Part shown: piece after piece, positions 43,473 to 50,586 of the stretch | How the letters are laid out: the number at the start of each line of letters is the position of its first letter | Numbering within the stretch: position 1 is the stretch's first letter | Assembly: GCF_001672975.1 (NCBI RefSeq) | Contig: NZ_LZKU01000027.1 | Span: 1-64,000, forward strand | Direction: 5' to 3' | Origin: Mycobacterium sp. 1465703.0 | Lineage (GTDB): Bacteria > Actinomycetota > Actinomycetes > Mycobacteriales > Mycobacteriaceae | Length of the DNA: 64,000 nucleotides | Position numbers and translations under genes: made by a program | The notes under the pieces: model-generated | Seen by the model: only the letters and a program-made list of their open reading frames with translations | What the model was told of the DNA's origin: nothing | Databases searched by the model: none

Positions 43473-44075
43473 TCACTTACGGGTTTGCCGAGGAAGGCCG
43501 AGCAGGCGTCGGCTCAAATCGGTAACCCTTTCGAGCAAGGTGTCGTCGTCGATGTCGGCAACCAGCGGATGCATGACCGCGGTGCTGAGCGCGCCGGAGA
43601 ACATGGCCGCCTCGATTCGCCCGTCCAGACCCGCATCGCTCAGCAGCACCCGGTACAGACGGTCCATGAAAAGTTGAAAAGGCTTGTGTTCGGCCAGCAG
43701 CCGGACCACGACGGGATCGAATTGCAGCGTGCGGACCAACCGGCGATCGCGAACGGCCATCTCGACCACGCGTACCAACAGCGCATCCCGTGCCTGAGGA
43801 CCGTCTTCGTACGCCTCGGCTTCCTCGAGCGCCGGCTCGAGCCGGCCCAGTTCGCGCTCGGTCACGGCGATGACGATCTGCTCTTTGGTCCGGAATTGGT
43901 GATAGACAGCGGCTTTCGTGATCCCGACGGCGTCGGCGATCATTTGCAGCGACGTACCGCTGACACCGTGTGTGGCGATTAGATCCAGCGCGGCATCCAG
44001 TACCCGCGTCCGGGCCGGGCTGTGCTGGATGAGCCAGAATTGCTCACCGGCGATCGGCTGCCGTGCTGTTCCCAC
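43473..44075 (-). CDS. TetR-family transcriptional regulator
   Basis: A 200-residue regulator with an N-terminal helix-turn-helix (ADAVGITKAAVYHQFRTKEQ) and a helical ligand domain (TLQFDPVVVRLLAEH). The GTG at 44075 is divergent from the membrane module at 44175; the 99-bp gap contains a perfect 26-bp palindrome that is its likely operator. I infer that it represses both itself and the module. Confidence 0.9.
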   Translation of the reverse strand: MGTARQPIAGEQFWLIQHSPARTRVLDAALDLIATHGVSGTSLQMIADAVGITKAAVYHQFRTKEQIVIAVTERELGRLEPALEEAEAYEDGPQARDALLVRVVEMAVRDRRLVRTLQFDPVVVRLLAEHKPFQLFMDRLYRVLLSDAGLDGRIEAAMFSGALSTAVMHPLVADIDDDTLLERVTDLSRRLLGLPRQTRK

Positions 44076-44102
44076 GAACCGAGACTAGACGACGCTATTG
44101 AC

Positions 44103-44128
44103 CGAAGCTAGCCGATCGGCTAGCTTCG
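44103..44128. promoter_or_regulatory. Perfect 26-bp palindrome, likely TetR operator
   Basis: Left arm CGAAGCTAGCCGA followed directly by its exact reverse complement. Another partial copy (ACTAGCCGAG) follows at about 44132. Located between the divergent TetR gene (44075) and the Cox-like module (44175). Confidence 0.85.
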
Positions 44129-44174
44129 CTCACTAGCCGAGTTCGGCGATGATTCGTGCGGGGAGGGAGTATCG

Positions 44175-44960
44175 ATGGCCGACAAGGGCGGAAACGATGC
44201 AGGTGGTAGCCAATCCGCGCGAACCGTCTCGCGGCGGACCGATGGCGAGCTGATCCTGCTCTGGACATTGCCGGCGGCGCTCATCCTGTGGATCGCCTCC
44301 TTCTTCCTGTTTCCCGGATTCAACCCGCCGATGTCGCCCACCATGCCGGCGGAGCAGGTGGCCGCGTTCTACCGCGATCCGGTGCATATTGCTCAGATCC
44401 GTTCCAGCATGATCCTGTTCAACTGGTTCGGGGTGTGCCTGGTGCCGATCCTGGCCCTGATCGTGCTGCAAATCCGCCGCATGGCGCACCGGACGCCGAT
44501 CTTCTCCTACGCCATGCTCGGGTGTGCCGCGGGCGGCCCGACGCTGTTTCTCGTCGCCGATGTCTGCTGGCTGCTCGCAGCCTTTCGGCCGGAGCGCAGC
44601 CCCGAGCTGACCCAACTGCTCAACGATCTCGCCTGGATCACCTTCACCATCCTGGTCCCGTTTTTTATCGGGCAATGCGTAATCTTGGCCCTGGCAATCT
44701 TTTTCGATGATCAGCCGCGCCCGGTATTCAGTCGGTGGGTGGCCTACTTCAATCTTGCCGTGGGGGCCGCGCTGGTGCCGGCGTCATTCGTCGGCGTGTC
44801 GTTGACGGGACCGCTGGCCTGGGACGGCTTGCTATCGTTCTGGGTGAAAAACATTGCCATCGCCGTCTGGATCGTCGTGATGGGCGTTGTGTTGGGCCAA
44901 GCCATTTATCGCGAGCGCGCCGAGAACCGCGAGCGCCCAGACGAATTGGTCACCGCATGA
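44175..44960 (+). CDS. Multi-pass membrane protein of Cox-like module (A)
   Basis: A 261-residue protein with about six or seven membrane helices (LWTLPAALILWIASFFLF, ILFNWFGVCLVPILALIVL, WITFTILVPFFIGQCVIL). No known family is recognised. Its C-terminal half resembles the next gene product (FSRWVAYFNL with KWFGYLNL; PLAWDGLLSFW with VFAWDGEIAWW), so the two look like divergent paralogues forming a pair. First of four overlapping genes under the 26-bp palindrome. Confidence 0.8.
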   Translation: MADKGGNDAGGSQSARTVSRRTDGELILLWTLPAALILWIASFFLFPGFNPPMSPTMPAEQVAAFYRDPVHIAQIRSSMILFNWFGVCLVPILALIVLQIRRMAHRTPIFSYAMLGCAAGGPTLFLVADVCWLLAAFRPERSPELTQLLNDLAWITFTILVPFFIGQCVILALAIFFDDQPRPVFSRWVAYFNLAVGAALVPASFVGVSLTGPLAWDGLLSFWVKNIAIAVWIVVMGVVLGQAIYRERAENRERPDELVTA

Positions 44961-45772
44961 GTGCGGTGATCACTCCGCATGCGTCCCCGGCGACGCCGCC
45001 CGCGGGCCCACTGCATCACCGCATCGGCTGGCACCTGCGGCGCGACCCCAAGCGAGAGCTGTGGCTGGCGTGGGGGATCCTCATGGTGTTCTACGGCCTG
45101 TTTTTTCCGATGTTCTTCATTGTGGCCCAAGTACAGCCGCCGCCGGAGCCCACCTGGGACCTCGCGACGCAGGCCCACTGGTTCGCCGAACGTCACCTCG
45201 GCATACCCGTCGGCTTCGGGGTCATCTTCGCCATCAGCGGTATGACCGCGGTCAACAACGCCCTCATCGCGTATTCCATGCGGCGCATGTCGGTCAGCCG
45301 CGCGTTCGGCTATTCGTATCTCGTCATCTACTCGCTCGCCGCGGTCCCCGGCATGCTGCTGCTCAACATCGCACTGATCGTCGGCACGCTGCGACCGGAC
45401 CGCGACCCCCAAATCATCGGATGGCTCTATGACTTCGCCTTCTTGTCGTTCGACGGAACCATGGGGGTGTTCTTGATCGGCTCGCTGATCTGGATGGTGG
45501 CGATCCTGCTGGACAAGAATCGCGTATTCCCCAAGTGGTTCGGCTATCTCAACCTGTGCAACGCGCTGACCGAGGTGGTCGTGGCGCCCTGCTGGATCTT
45601 CCGGCGTGGCGTGTTCGCGTGGGATGGCGAAATCGCCTGGTGGCTGGACATGGTCGTATTCGGCATCTACCAAGTCACGTTCATCGTCATGCTGTTTCAG
45701 ATGATCCGCCGCGAAGACTTCGGGACCGGGGAACTGCCGAACCTGCCGCGGAAGAAGGTGGTTGCGCAGTGA
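44957..45772 (+). CDS. Multi-pass membrane protein of Cox-like module (B)
   Basis: A 271-residue membrane protein with six or seven helices, related to the preceding gene product. The ATG at 44957 overlaps its stop (ATGA). Shared features include an extracytoplasmic loop after the first helix (PTWDLATQAHWFAERH) and the FAWDG motif before the last helix. No catalytic or metal motif is obvious. Possibly a membrane partner of the oxidase-like subunits encoded next. Confidence 0.8.
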   Translation: MSAVITPHASPATPPAGPLHHRIGWHLRRDPKRELWLAWGILMVFYGLFFPMFFIVAQVQPPPEPTWDLATQAHWFAERHLGIPVGFGVIFAISGMTAVNNALIAYSMRRMSVSRAFGYSYLVIYSLAAVPGMLLLNIALIVGTLRPDRDPQIIGWLYDFAFLSFDGTMGVFLIGSLIWMVAILLDKNRVFPKWFGYLNLCNALTEVVVAPCWIFRRGVFAWDGEIAWWLDMVVFGIYQVTFIVMLFQMIRREDFGTGELPNLPRKKVVAQ

Positions 45773-46347
45773 CCGACCTGGCCGACAAGCGCGGACGCGT
45801 CAGGGCCGTGCCGGGACAACCCGACATGTGGGCCTTCGTATTGTTCGAGACCCTTATATTCACAGGGTATTTCGGCTTCTACCTGTTCTCACGCGGGCGC
45901 AATCCCGAGCTCTTCTTACACTCGCAGGCCCACCTGGACCTTCGTGTCGGGGTCTTGAATACCTTGGTTCTGCTACTCAGCTCGTGGTCGGTGGCGCGGT
46001 GTGTCCAGTCGGCCCGCGCCGGCGCGTACCGGGCGGCGCTCAGGGATGTCTTCATCACGGCAGGGTTCGCCGTAGTGTTTCTGTTTTTCAAGGTGTTCGA
46101 GTGGGTCCGGTTGGTCCAAGCCGGAAACGGCATAGACCGCAACGACTTCTTCATGTATTACTTCTTCCTCACCGGCATCCACTTCGTCCACCTGCTGATC
46201 GGCTTCGTCGTCCTCGGCATCATCGTCTACCAACTCCGGAGTCCGGCGCGCCGCTCCCAGGAACTCGTCGAAACCTGCGCAACGTATTGGCACACCGTCG
46301 ATTTCCTGTGGGTGCTGATCTTTGCGTTGCTCTACGTGGTGAGGTGA
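45769..46347 (+). CDS. Cytochrome c oxidase subunit III-like protein (CtaE/NorE type)
   Basis: A 192-residue protein with five membrane helices matching heme-copper oxidase subunit III: DMWAFVLFETLIFTGYFGFY, LTGIHFVHLLIGFVV and ATYWHTVDFLWVLIF. It lacks the extra N-terminal helices of full CtaE and is nearer to NorE-like proteins. No subunit I or II gene is present, so this is not a standard oxidase locus. GTG start overlapping the upstream stop (GTGA). Confidence 0.88.
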   Translation: MTDLADKRGRVRAVPGQPDMWAFVLFETLIFTGYFGFYLFSRGRNPELFLHSQAHLDLRVGVLNTLVLLLSSWSVARCVQSARAGAYRAALRDVFITAGFAVVFLFFKVFEWVRLVQAGNGIDRNDFFMYYFFLTGIHFVHLLIGFVVLGIIVYQLRSPARRSQELVETCATYWHTVDFLWVLIFALLYVVR

Positions 46348-46634
46348 TCGGCATCAGATTCAACAAGAGGTTGCTGTTTGTCTGGGTGATTTTGGCCGCC
46401 CTGACGCTGGCTTATCTGTGGATAGACCACTCCGCCGACGGCGCGCTGAAATCCAGCGCGGTGGTGACGTCGAGCGTCATCGTCATCGCACTGGTCAAGG
46501 TGCGCATCATCTTTCGCGAGTTCATGGAGGTGCGAGACGCCCCGGTCCTGCTGTGCCGACTCACCGACGCGTGGGTGGTGTTGATCGCCGCCGTCTTGCT
46601 CGGCTGTTACTTCGTCGGGATGCAGGTCCGGTAG
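46344..46634 (+). CDS. Cytochrome oxidase subunit IV-like small membrane protein
   Basis: A 96-residue protein with three helices (LLFVWVILAALTLAYLWI, SAVVTSSVIVIALVKVRIIF, DAWVVLIAAVLLGCYFVG), the form of prokaryotic Cox IV/NorF-like subunits; VKVRIIFREFMEVRDAP is typical. It begins with a GTG overlapping the preceding stop. Last gene of the module; it converges with a P450 gene. Confidence 0.82.
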   Translation: MIGIRFNKRLLFVWVILAALTLAYLWIDHSADGALKSSAVVTSSVIVIALVKVRIIFREFMEVRDAPVLLCRLTDAWVVLIAAVLLGCYFVGMQVR

Positions 46635-46654
46635 CGCCCAGCGAGCGAAACGTT

Positions 46655-47950
46655 TTAAGCCACCGGTGCGATCGCGTCCGCGGTGGTGAAGCTCAAGTGC
46701 AATTCGCTCAGGCCGCGCAGGATGTACGTCGGCTCGTAGGTGTAACGACGCTCAGCGGCGGGCCCGTGATGGGCTTCGTTGATTTCGATGTGCGGCATCC
46801 GATCCAGGATCCGCTCGATCGAGACACGCCCCTCGACTCGCGCGAGCGGCCCGCCGGGACACGAGTGCACACCCCGCGCGAACGCCATGTGTTCGCGAAC
46901 GTTCTTGCGGCGCAGGTCGAACTCGTGCGGGTTCTCGAAGCGTCGCGGGTCGCGGTTGGCCGCGCCCGGCAGGATCATCACCACAGTGCCCGCGGGGATA
47001 TCGACACCGCCGATCGTGGTCGCCTTACGGGTTAGTCGCGAGTCGCTCTTGACGGGGCTGTCCATCCGCAGCGATTCCTCGATGAACCCGGGGATCAGGC
47101 TGCGGTCATCGCGCAACTGTTGCTGGATGTCGGGCCGGTCGCCGAGCACCTGCAGCGCGGCGCTGAGCAGCTTGGCCGTCGTCTCCTGGCCGGCGGCGAA
47201 AAGGAATGTCGCCGAACGGACCACCTCGATCACGGGGGGCGTCGACCCGTCCGGGTACTTCGCTTCGGCCAGGTGGGTCAGCACGTCGCCGCGCGGCTCG
47301 CGCCGCCGATCCTCGATGTAGTTACAGAACTTGTCGTCGAGCCACTCGAGCGGGTTGATGCCCACCGACTCGTGGTCCAGTGCCCCCACCCGCGCCTCGG
47401 GCCGGTCGGCGCCCAAGACTTTACGGAACTCCTTGTGGTCCTCTTCCGGCACGCCGAGCAGGTCGGCGATCACCAAGGTGGCGAATGGCTTTGAGTACTC
47501 GGCGATGAACTCGCACTCACCGACGTCGAGGAACTCGTCGAGCTGACGGTCAGCGAGGCGCCACATGAACTCCTCGTTCTGCTTCAGCCGGCTCGGGGTG
47601 AGCAGCTTGGCGAGTACCGACCGGGCCTTGGTGTGGTCGGGCGGATCCATGGTGACCATGTGCTCGTTCATCGGGAAGGAGCTGCGGTGCGCGTCGATCT
47701 GCGGGCTGATGTCGTCGCCTTCGGGGGTGAACGGGAGCGGCGGGAACGGCCCGCCAAGGGCAACGATGTTGGAGAAAGTGTCCGGGTCCTTATAGATCTC
47801 GCATGCTTCGTCGTAGCCGGTGACCGCGACGACGCCGTAGTGCGGAAGCCGCAACACCGGGTTCCGGCTGCGCAGGTAGTCGAAGTAAGGGTGCGGATCC
47901 GGGACCAGAGTCGGATCGGTGAAGAAGTCGATCGAGTCGAAATTGCTCAT
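46655..47950 (-). CDS. Cytochrome P450
   Basis: A 431-residue monooxygenase: I-helix FAAGQETTAKL, ExxR in EESLRMD, heme loop FARGVHSCPG with Cys364. I chose the ATG at 47950 (MSNFDSIDFF) with a GGGGGA upstream; the frame to 47998 adds an unlikely leader. It is divergent from a TetR gene, with a 22-bp inverted repeat between them. Substrate and CYP family unknown; no ferredoxin gene is adjacent. Confidence 0.92.
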   Translation of the reverse strand: MSNFDSIDFFTDPTLVPDPHPYFDYLRSRNPVLRLPHYGVVAVTGYDEACEIYKDPDTFSNIVALGGPFPPLPFTPEGDDISPQIDAHRSSFPMNEHMVTMDPPDHTKARSVLAKLLTPSRLKQNEEFMWRLADRQLDEFLDVGECEFIAEYSKPFATLVIADLLGVPEEDHKEFRKVLGADRPEARVGALDHESVGINPLEWLDDKFCNYIEDRRREPRGDVLTHLAEAKYPDGSTPPVIEVVRSATFLFAAGQETTAKLLSAALQVLGDRPDIQQQLRDDRSLIPGFIEESLRMDSPVKSDSRLTRKATTIGGVDIPAGTVVMILPGAANRDPRRFENPHEFDLRRKNVREHMAFARGVHSCPGGPLARVEGRVSIERILDRMPHIEINEAHHGPAAERRYTYEPTYILRGLSELHLSFTTADAIAPVA

Positions 47951-48031
47951 CGGAATGCGTCCCCCTGGGCTGGGTTTACCGGTGGTGTTCGGCGGCAAGC
48001 ACTACCGCCGCCCAATTGCGAGATCGAAAAT

Positions 48032-48053
48032 ATGCTGAGCACCTGCTTAGCAT
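48032..48053. promoter_or_regulatory. 22-bp inverted repeat, likely TetR operator
   Basis: Arms ATGCTGAGCA and TGCTTAGCAT around CC; nine of ten positions pair. It lies in the divergent region between the P450 (47950) and TetR (48145) genes. Confidence 0.65.
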
Positions 48054-48144
48054 GGCGGTAATGTCAGGGTCAAGGTCGCAACGCTGCGCCACGATACGAT
48101 CCGTGTGGGTCGGCACGGGATGGCACACAGTACGGAGCAGGCGA

Positions 48145-48864
48145 ATGACAACTGCCCGCAGGATCGGGGCGCCGGACGCGAAGAATCGCGGTTTGCTGCT
48201 CGATGCCGCCGAACAGCTGATGCTCGAAGAGGGTTATGCCGCGGTGACCTCGCGGCGCCTGGCGAACAAGGCCGGGCTGAAGCCTCAGCTGGTGCACTAC
48301 TACTTCCGCACCATGGAAGAGCTGTTCCTGGAAGTCTTCCGGCGCCGGGCCGAAGAGGCGCTCGAAGCGCACGCGCAAATGCTGAAGCTGCCACAGCCGC
48401 TGTGGGCGCTGTGGCGATTCGGCACCGATCCCGCCTTCACGCGGATCTCCATGGAATTCATGGCCCTGGCCAATCACCGCAAGGACATGCGGGCCGAAAT
48501 CGCTTACTACGCCGAGCGTTTTCGCGAAGAACAGCGCCAAGCGGTGGCGACTGCGCTCGAGCGCTACGGCTCCAGAATTCAAGATGAAGGCCAGGAAATC
48601 CACATCGCTCCGGTGGTGTGGACGGTGCTGATGAGTAGCCTGTCACGGTTTCTGGTGCTCGAGCAGGCGATCGGTATGTCCGCCGGCCATGCCGAGACGG
48701 TGGAGTTGGTCGAGAACTACCTGCGCCGCCTGGAAGGTGAACCGCAGCCGATCGAGGGCGTACCGGAGACCTGGCTGGTTCACCAGTTCCGCAGCGAGCA
48801 GAGCACGCCTTTGGGACCGTCCTTGGATACAACGACGGCTCCGTCTACTGCCAGATCACAGTGA
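48145..48864 (+). CDS. TetR-family transcriptional regulator
   Basis: A 239-residue regulator. Helix-turn-helix region SRRLANKAGLKPQLVHYYFR, then a helical ligand domain with a long tail. I chose the ATG at 48145 (MTTARRIGAP) with GGAG upstream; the frame from 48016 would run through the operator. It probably controls itself and the divergent P450. Its last 85 bp overlap the 3' end of the convergent secreted-protein gene. Confidence 0.88.
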   Translation: MTTARRIGAPDAKNRGLLLDAAEQLMLEEGYAAVTSRRLANKAGLKPQLVHYYFRTMEELFLEVFRRRAEEALEAHAQMLKLPQPLWALWRFGTDPAFTRISMEFMALANHRKDMRAEIAYYAERFREEQRQAVATALERYGSRIQDEGQEIHIAPVVWTVLMSSLSRFLVLEQAIGMSAGHAETVELVENYLRRLEGEPQPIEGVPETWLVHQFRSEQSTPLGPSLDTTTAPSTARSQ

Positions 48865-49217
48865 AGTCCCGGCGTGCCGGGCTCCGTGCCCGTGCTCGCG
48901 ACAACCATCGCGTAATGGTCGGGGTCCGACATGTCCAGATCGAAGCCCCACGGCTTGCCCGGGGCGAGGTCGATGTCGACGTGCGGTGTGAACGAGTAGG
49001 GGTTGTGGCTGTAGTCAGAAAACTTATCCGGCTGATGGTCCAGGTAATAGATGCTCGTATAAATCGGATTCTGCGCACTGACGGTGTATCTGACGTGATG
49101 CATGACCGAATTATCGGCATGGGCCCGTCCGCTTCCCACCAGCAGACCGGCTGCGGCCAATAGACAAGCCAACGACACGACGGAGCCGACGCCCATCGTT
49201 GTCTTCATCGTGGTCAT
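48780..49217 (-). CDS. MmpS-like small secreted protein
   Basis: A 145-residue exported protein: signal sequence to about GSGRAHA, then a beta-rich domain with VRYTVSAQNPIYTSIYYLD, a PW motif (GKPWGFDL), HCDLAVDGAVV and a final Cys. The layout (VxYxV, PW, CxVDG, C) recalls the exported domain of MmpS proteins, but there is no MmpL gene nearby. The ATG at 49217 has GGAGG upstream and overlaps the enoyl-CoA hydratase stop (ATGA). The 3' end overlaps the TetR gene. Confidence 0.72.
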   Translation of the reverse strand: MTTMKTTMGVGSVVSLACLLAAAGLLVGSGRAHADNSVMHHVRYTVSAQNPIYTSIYYLDHQPDKFSDYSHNPYSFTPHVDIDLAPGKPWGFDLDMSDPDHYAMVVASTGTEPGTPGLHCDLAVDGAVVVSKDGPKGVLCSLRNW

Positions 49218-49969
49218 GACGCTCCTCCGGCTGCCGGGCGCGGCTTGGCGTTGCGGTTCATGACCCGTTCCGCGGCCTGCCAGTGCGGGTCGGCAACCCA
49301 TAACCGTGCGAAGGATGCTATCGCCTCCTCCGGAGAAACTCCGCGGATTACCCGCTTTATCTCGGTCGCCGGGCGGCGTGCCAGCGACCTTGCGACGGCT
49401 CGCCACCCCCGGTCAGGCGAGTCGAACACGCCGCGGGGCACGACCTGATCGACCAGGCCGATGCGCTCGGCGTCAACCGCGGTGAGGGCGGTTCCCGAGC
49501 CGGCCAGCAGCAGCGCCCTGCTCTTTCCGACCAGTGCGGCCAGCCGCTCGGCTCCACCCCATGCCGGCATGATCTCCAGCTGCACCTGGTTGAAGGCGAT
49601 CTTGATGTCGTCGGCGGCCACCCGGACGTCGGCGGCGACGGCGACTTCGGCGCCGCCACCGAACGCGTGGCCGTTGAGGGCGGCGATGACCGGGGCGGGG
49701 AAGTCCGCGAGCTGATCGCAGATGGACCGCATCCGCCGGGCCATGGCCGCGGCGTCCTCCTCCGTCCGCAGCGCACTCAATTCCTTGAGGTCACCGCCCG
49801 ACACGAAGGCCTTGTCCCCGGCGCCTTTGATCACCAGCGCCTGCGCGTCCGCCGCGGCATCGAGCGCCTTCTCCAGCTGGTCCATGGTGTCCAGACCGAT
49901 GGCGTTGCGCGCGTGTGGGCGGTCGATGGTCACCACCGCCAACCCGTCGTCAATCTCCAGGTCCACCAT
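49214..49969 (-). CDS. Enoyl-CoA hydratase/isomerase family protein
   Basis: A 251-residue crotonase. Oxyanion-hole regions FVSGGDLKEL and GHAFGGGAEVAVAADV are present; the first glutamate is in GGGAEV. The second glutamate of classical hydratases (usually in an FxxPE motif) seems to be Gln in FNQVQLEIMP, so hydratase activity is not certain. I chose the ATG at 49969 (MVDLEIDDGL) with GAGGAG upstream; the longer frame to 50008 overlaps the operator. Two operator-like sites lie just upstream. Confidence 0.85.
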   Translation of the reverse strand: MVDLEIDDGLAVVTIDRPHARNAIGLDTMDQLEKALDAAADAQALVIKGAGDKAFVSGGDLKELSALRTEEDAAAMARRMRSICDQLADFPAPVIAALNGHAFGGGAEVAVAADVRVAADDIKIAFNQVQLEIMPAWGGAERLAALVGKSRALLLAGSGTALTAVDAERIGLVDQVVPRGVFDSPDRGWRAVARSLARRPATEIKRVIRGVSPEEAIASFARLWVADPHWQAAERVMNRNAKPRPAAGGAS

Positions 49970-49997
49970 GTGTGTAATCGCTCCTCGACAACTACCC

Positions 49998-50012
49998 GAT
50001 ATTGGCATTCTC
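49998..50012. promoter_or_regulatory. Candidate GAGAAT-N3-ATTCTC operator (weak)
   Basis: GATATTGGCATTCTC: right half-site exact, left half-site with two mismatches. 29 bp upstream of the enoyl-CoA hydratase start and 8 bp from the next site. Confidence 0.4.
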
Positions 50013-50019
50013 TTTTCGC

Positions 50020-50034
50020 GAGAATAACATCATC
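50020..50034. promoter_or_regulatory. Candidate GAGAAT-N3-ATTCTC operator (weak)
   Basis: GAGAATAACATCATC: left half-site exact, right half-site with two mismatches. Together with 49998-50012 it makes a double site between the hydratase (minus) and the lipoprotein (plus). Confidence 0.4.
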
Positions 50035-50079
50035 GCTGCAGGCTAAAGAACTTTCGTCAGTCAGGATGGAGGTGACTCG

Positions 50080-50499
50080 ATGCGGACCCCAATCGTGGCC
50101 ACCGCAGCGGTCCTGGCGGTTGCGTTGATGGGCGCGTGCGCGTCGCGGCCGCCCACCCAGATCGCCAGCACGGCATCGGTCACCGTGAACGGTAACGACC
50201 GGAAGTTCCACATTGTGAAGTGCAGCCAGTTGGAGTGGACTCGGACGATCGAGATCGGCGGCGATTTCGCCGGAGCCAAACTGGTTGTCGACGAGAGTGG
50301 GCAACCGGCGACAGTCGTGTCCGTACATATCCAGAACCTGGGTGGCTTCAGCGGGATGTACTCGCGGGGTGGTGACGGCACTGCGGACATGAGCATGACG
50401 GGCGACAAGTTCACCGTCTCCGGCACCGCCAACGGGTACCGGACCGACAAACCCGGGGAGCCGGCCAGCGCCACCTACAAGATCTTCGTGTCGTGCTGA
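50080..50499 (+). CDS. LpqH-like lipoprotein
   Basis: A 139-residue lipoprotein: signal peptide MRTPIVATAAVLAVALMG with lipobox LMGAC, so the cysteine at about residue 20 is acylated and the protein is anchored outside the membrane. The mature part resembles the 19-kDa antigen family: VTVNGNDRKFHIVKCSQ, FTVSGTANGYR and a final SC that can pair with the earlier Cys. Members are surface antigens and TLR2 ligands. ATG at 50080 with GGAGGTG upstream. Confidence 0.82.
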   Translation: MRTPIVATAAVLAVALMGACASRPPTQIASTASVTVNGNDRKFHIVKCSQLEWTRTIEIGGDFAGAKLVVDESGQPATVVSVHIQNLGGFSGMYSRGGDGTADMSMTGDKFTVSGTANGYRTDKPGEPASATYKIFVSC

Positions 50500-50549
50500 C
50501 CACGTCGAACCCGGGATCTGCGGGGCCACGTTGCGATTAGGCGACTGTA

Positions 50550-50564
50550 GAGAATAGTATTCTC
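50550..50564. promoter_or_regulatory. GAGAAT-N3-ATTCTC operator (perfect)
   Basis: GAGAATAGTATTCTC: two exact 6-bp arms around AGT. It is 22 bp upstream of the amidohydrolase ATG. Same arms as the perfect site at 14921, but a different spacer. Confidence 0.7.
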
Positions 50565-50586
50565 ACAAATCAAGAAGGAGGATTCC

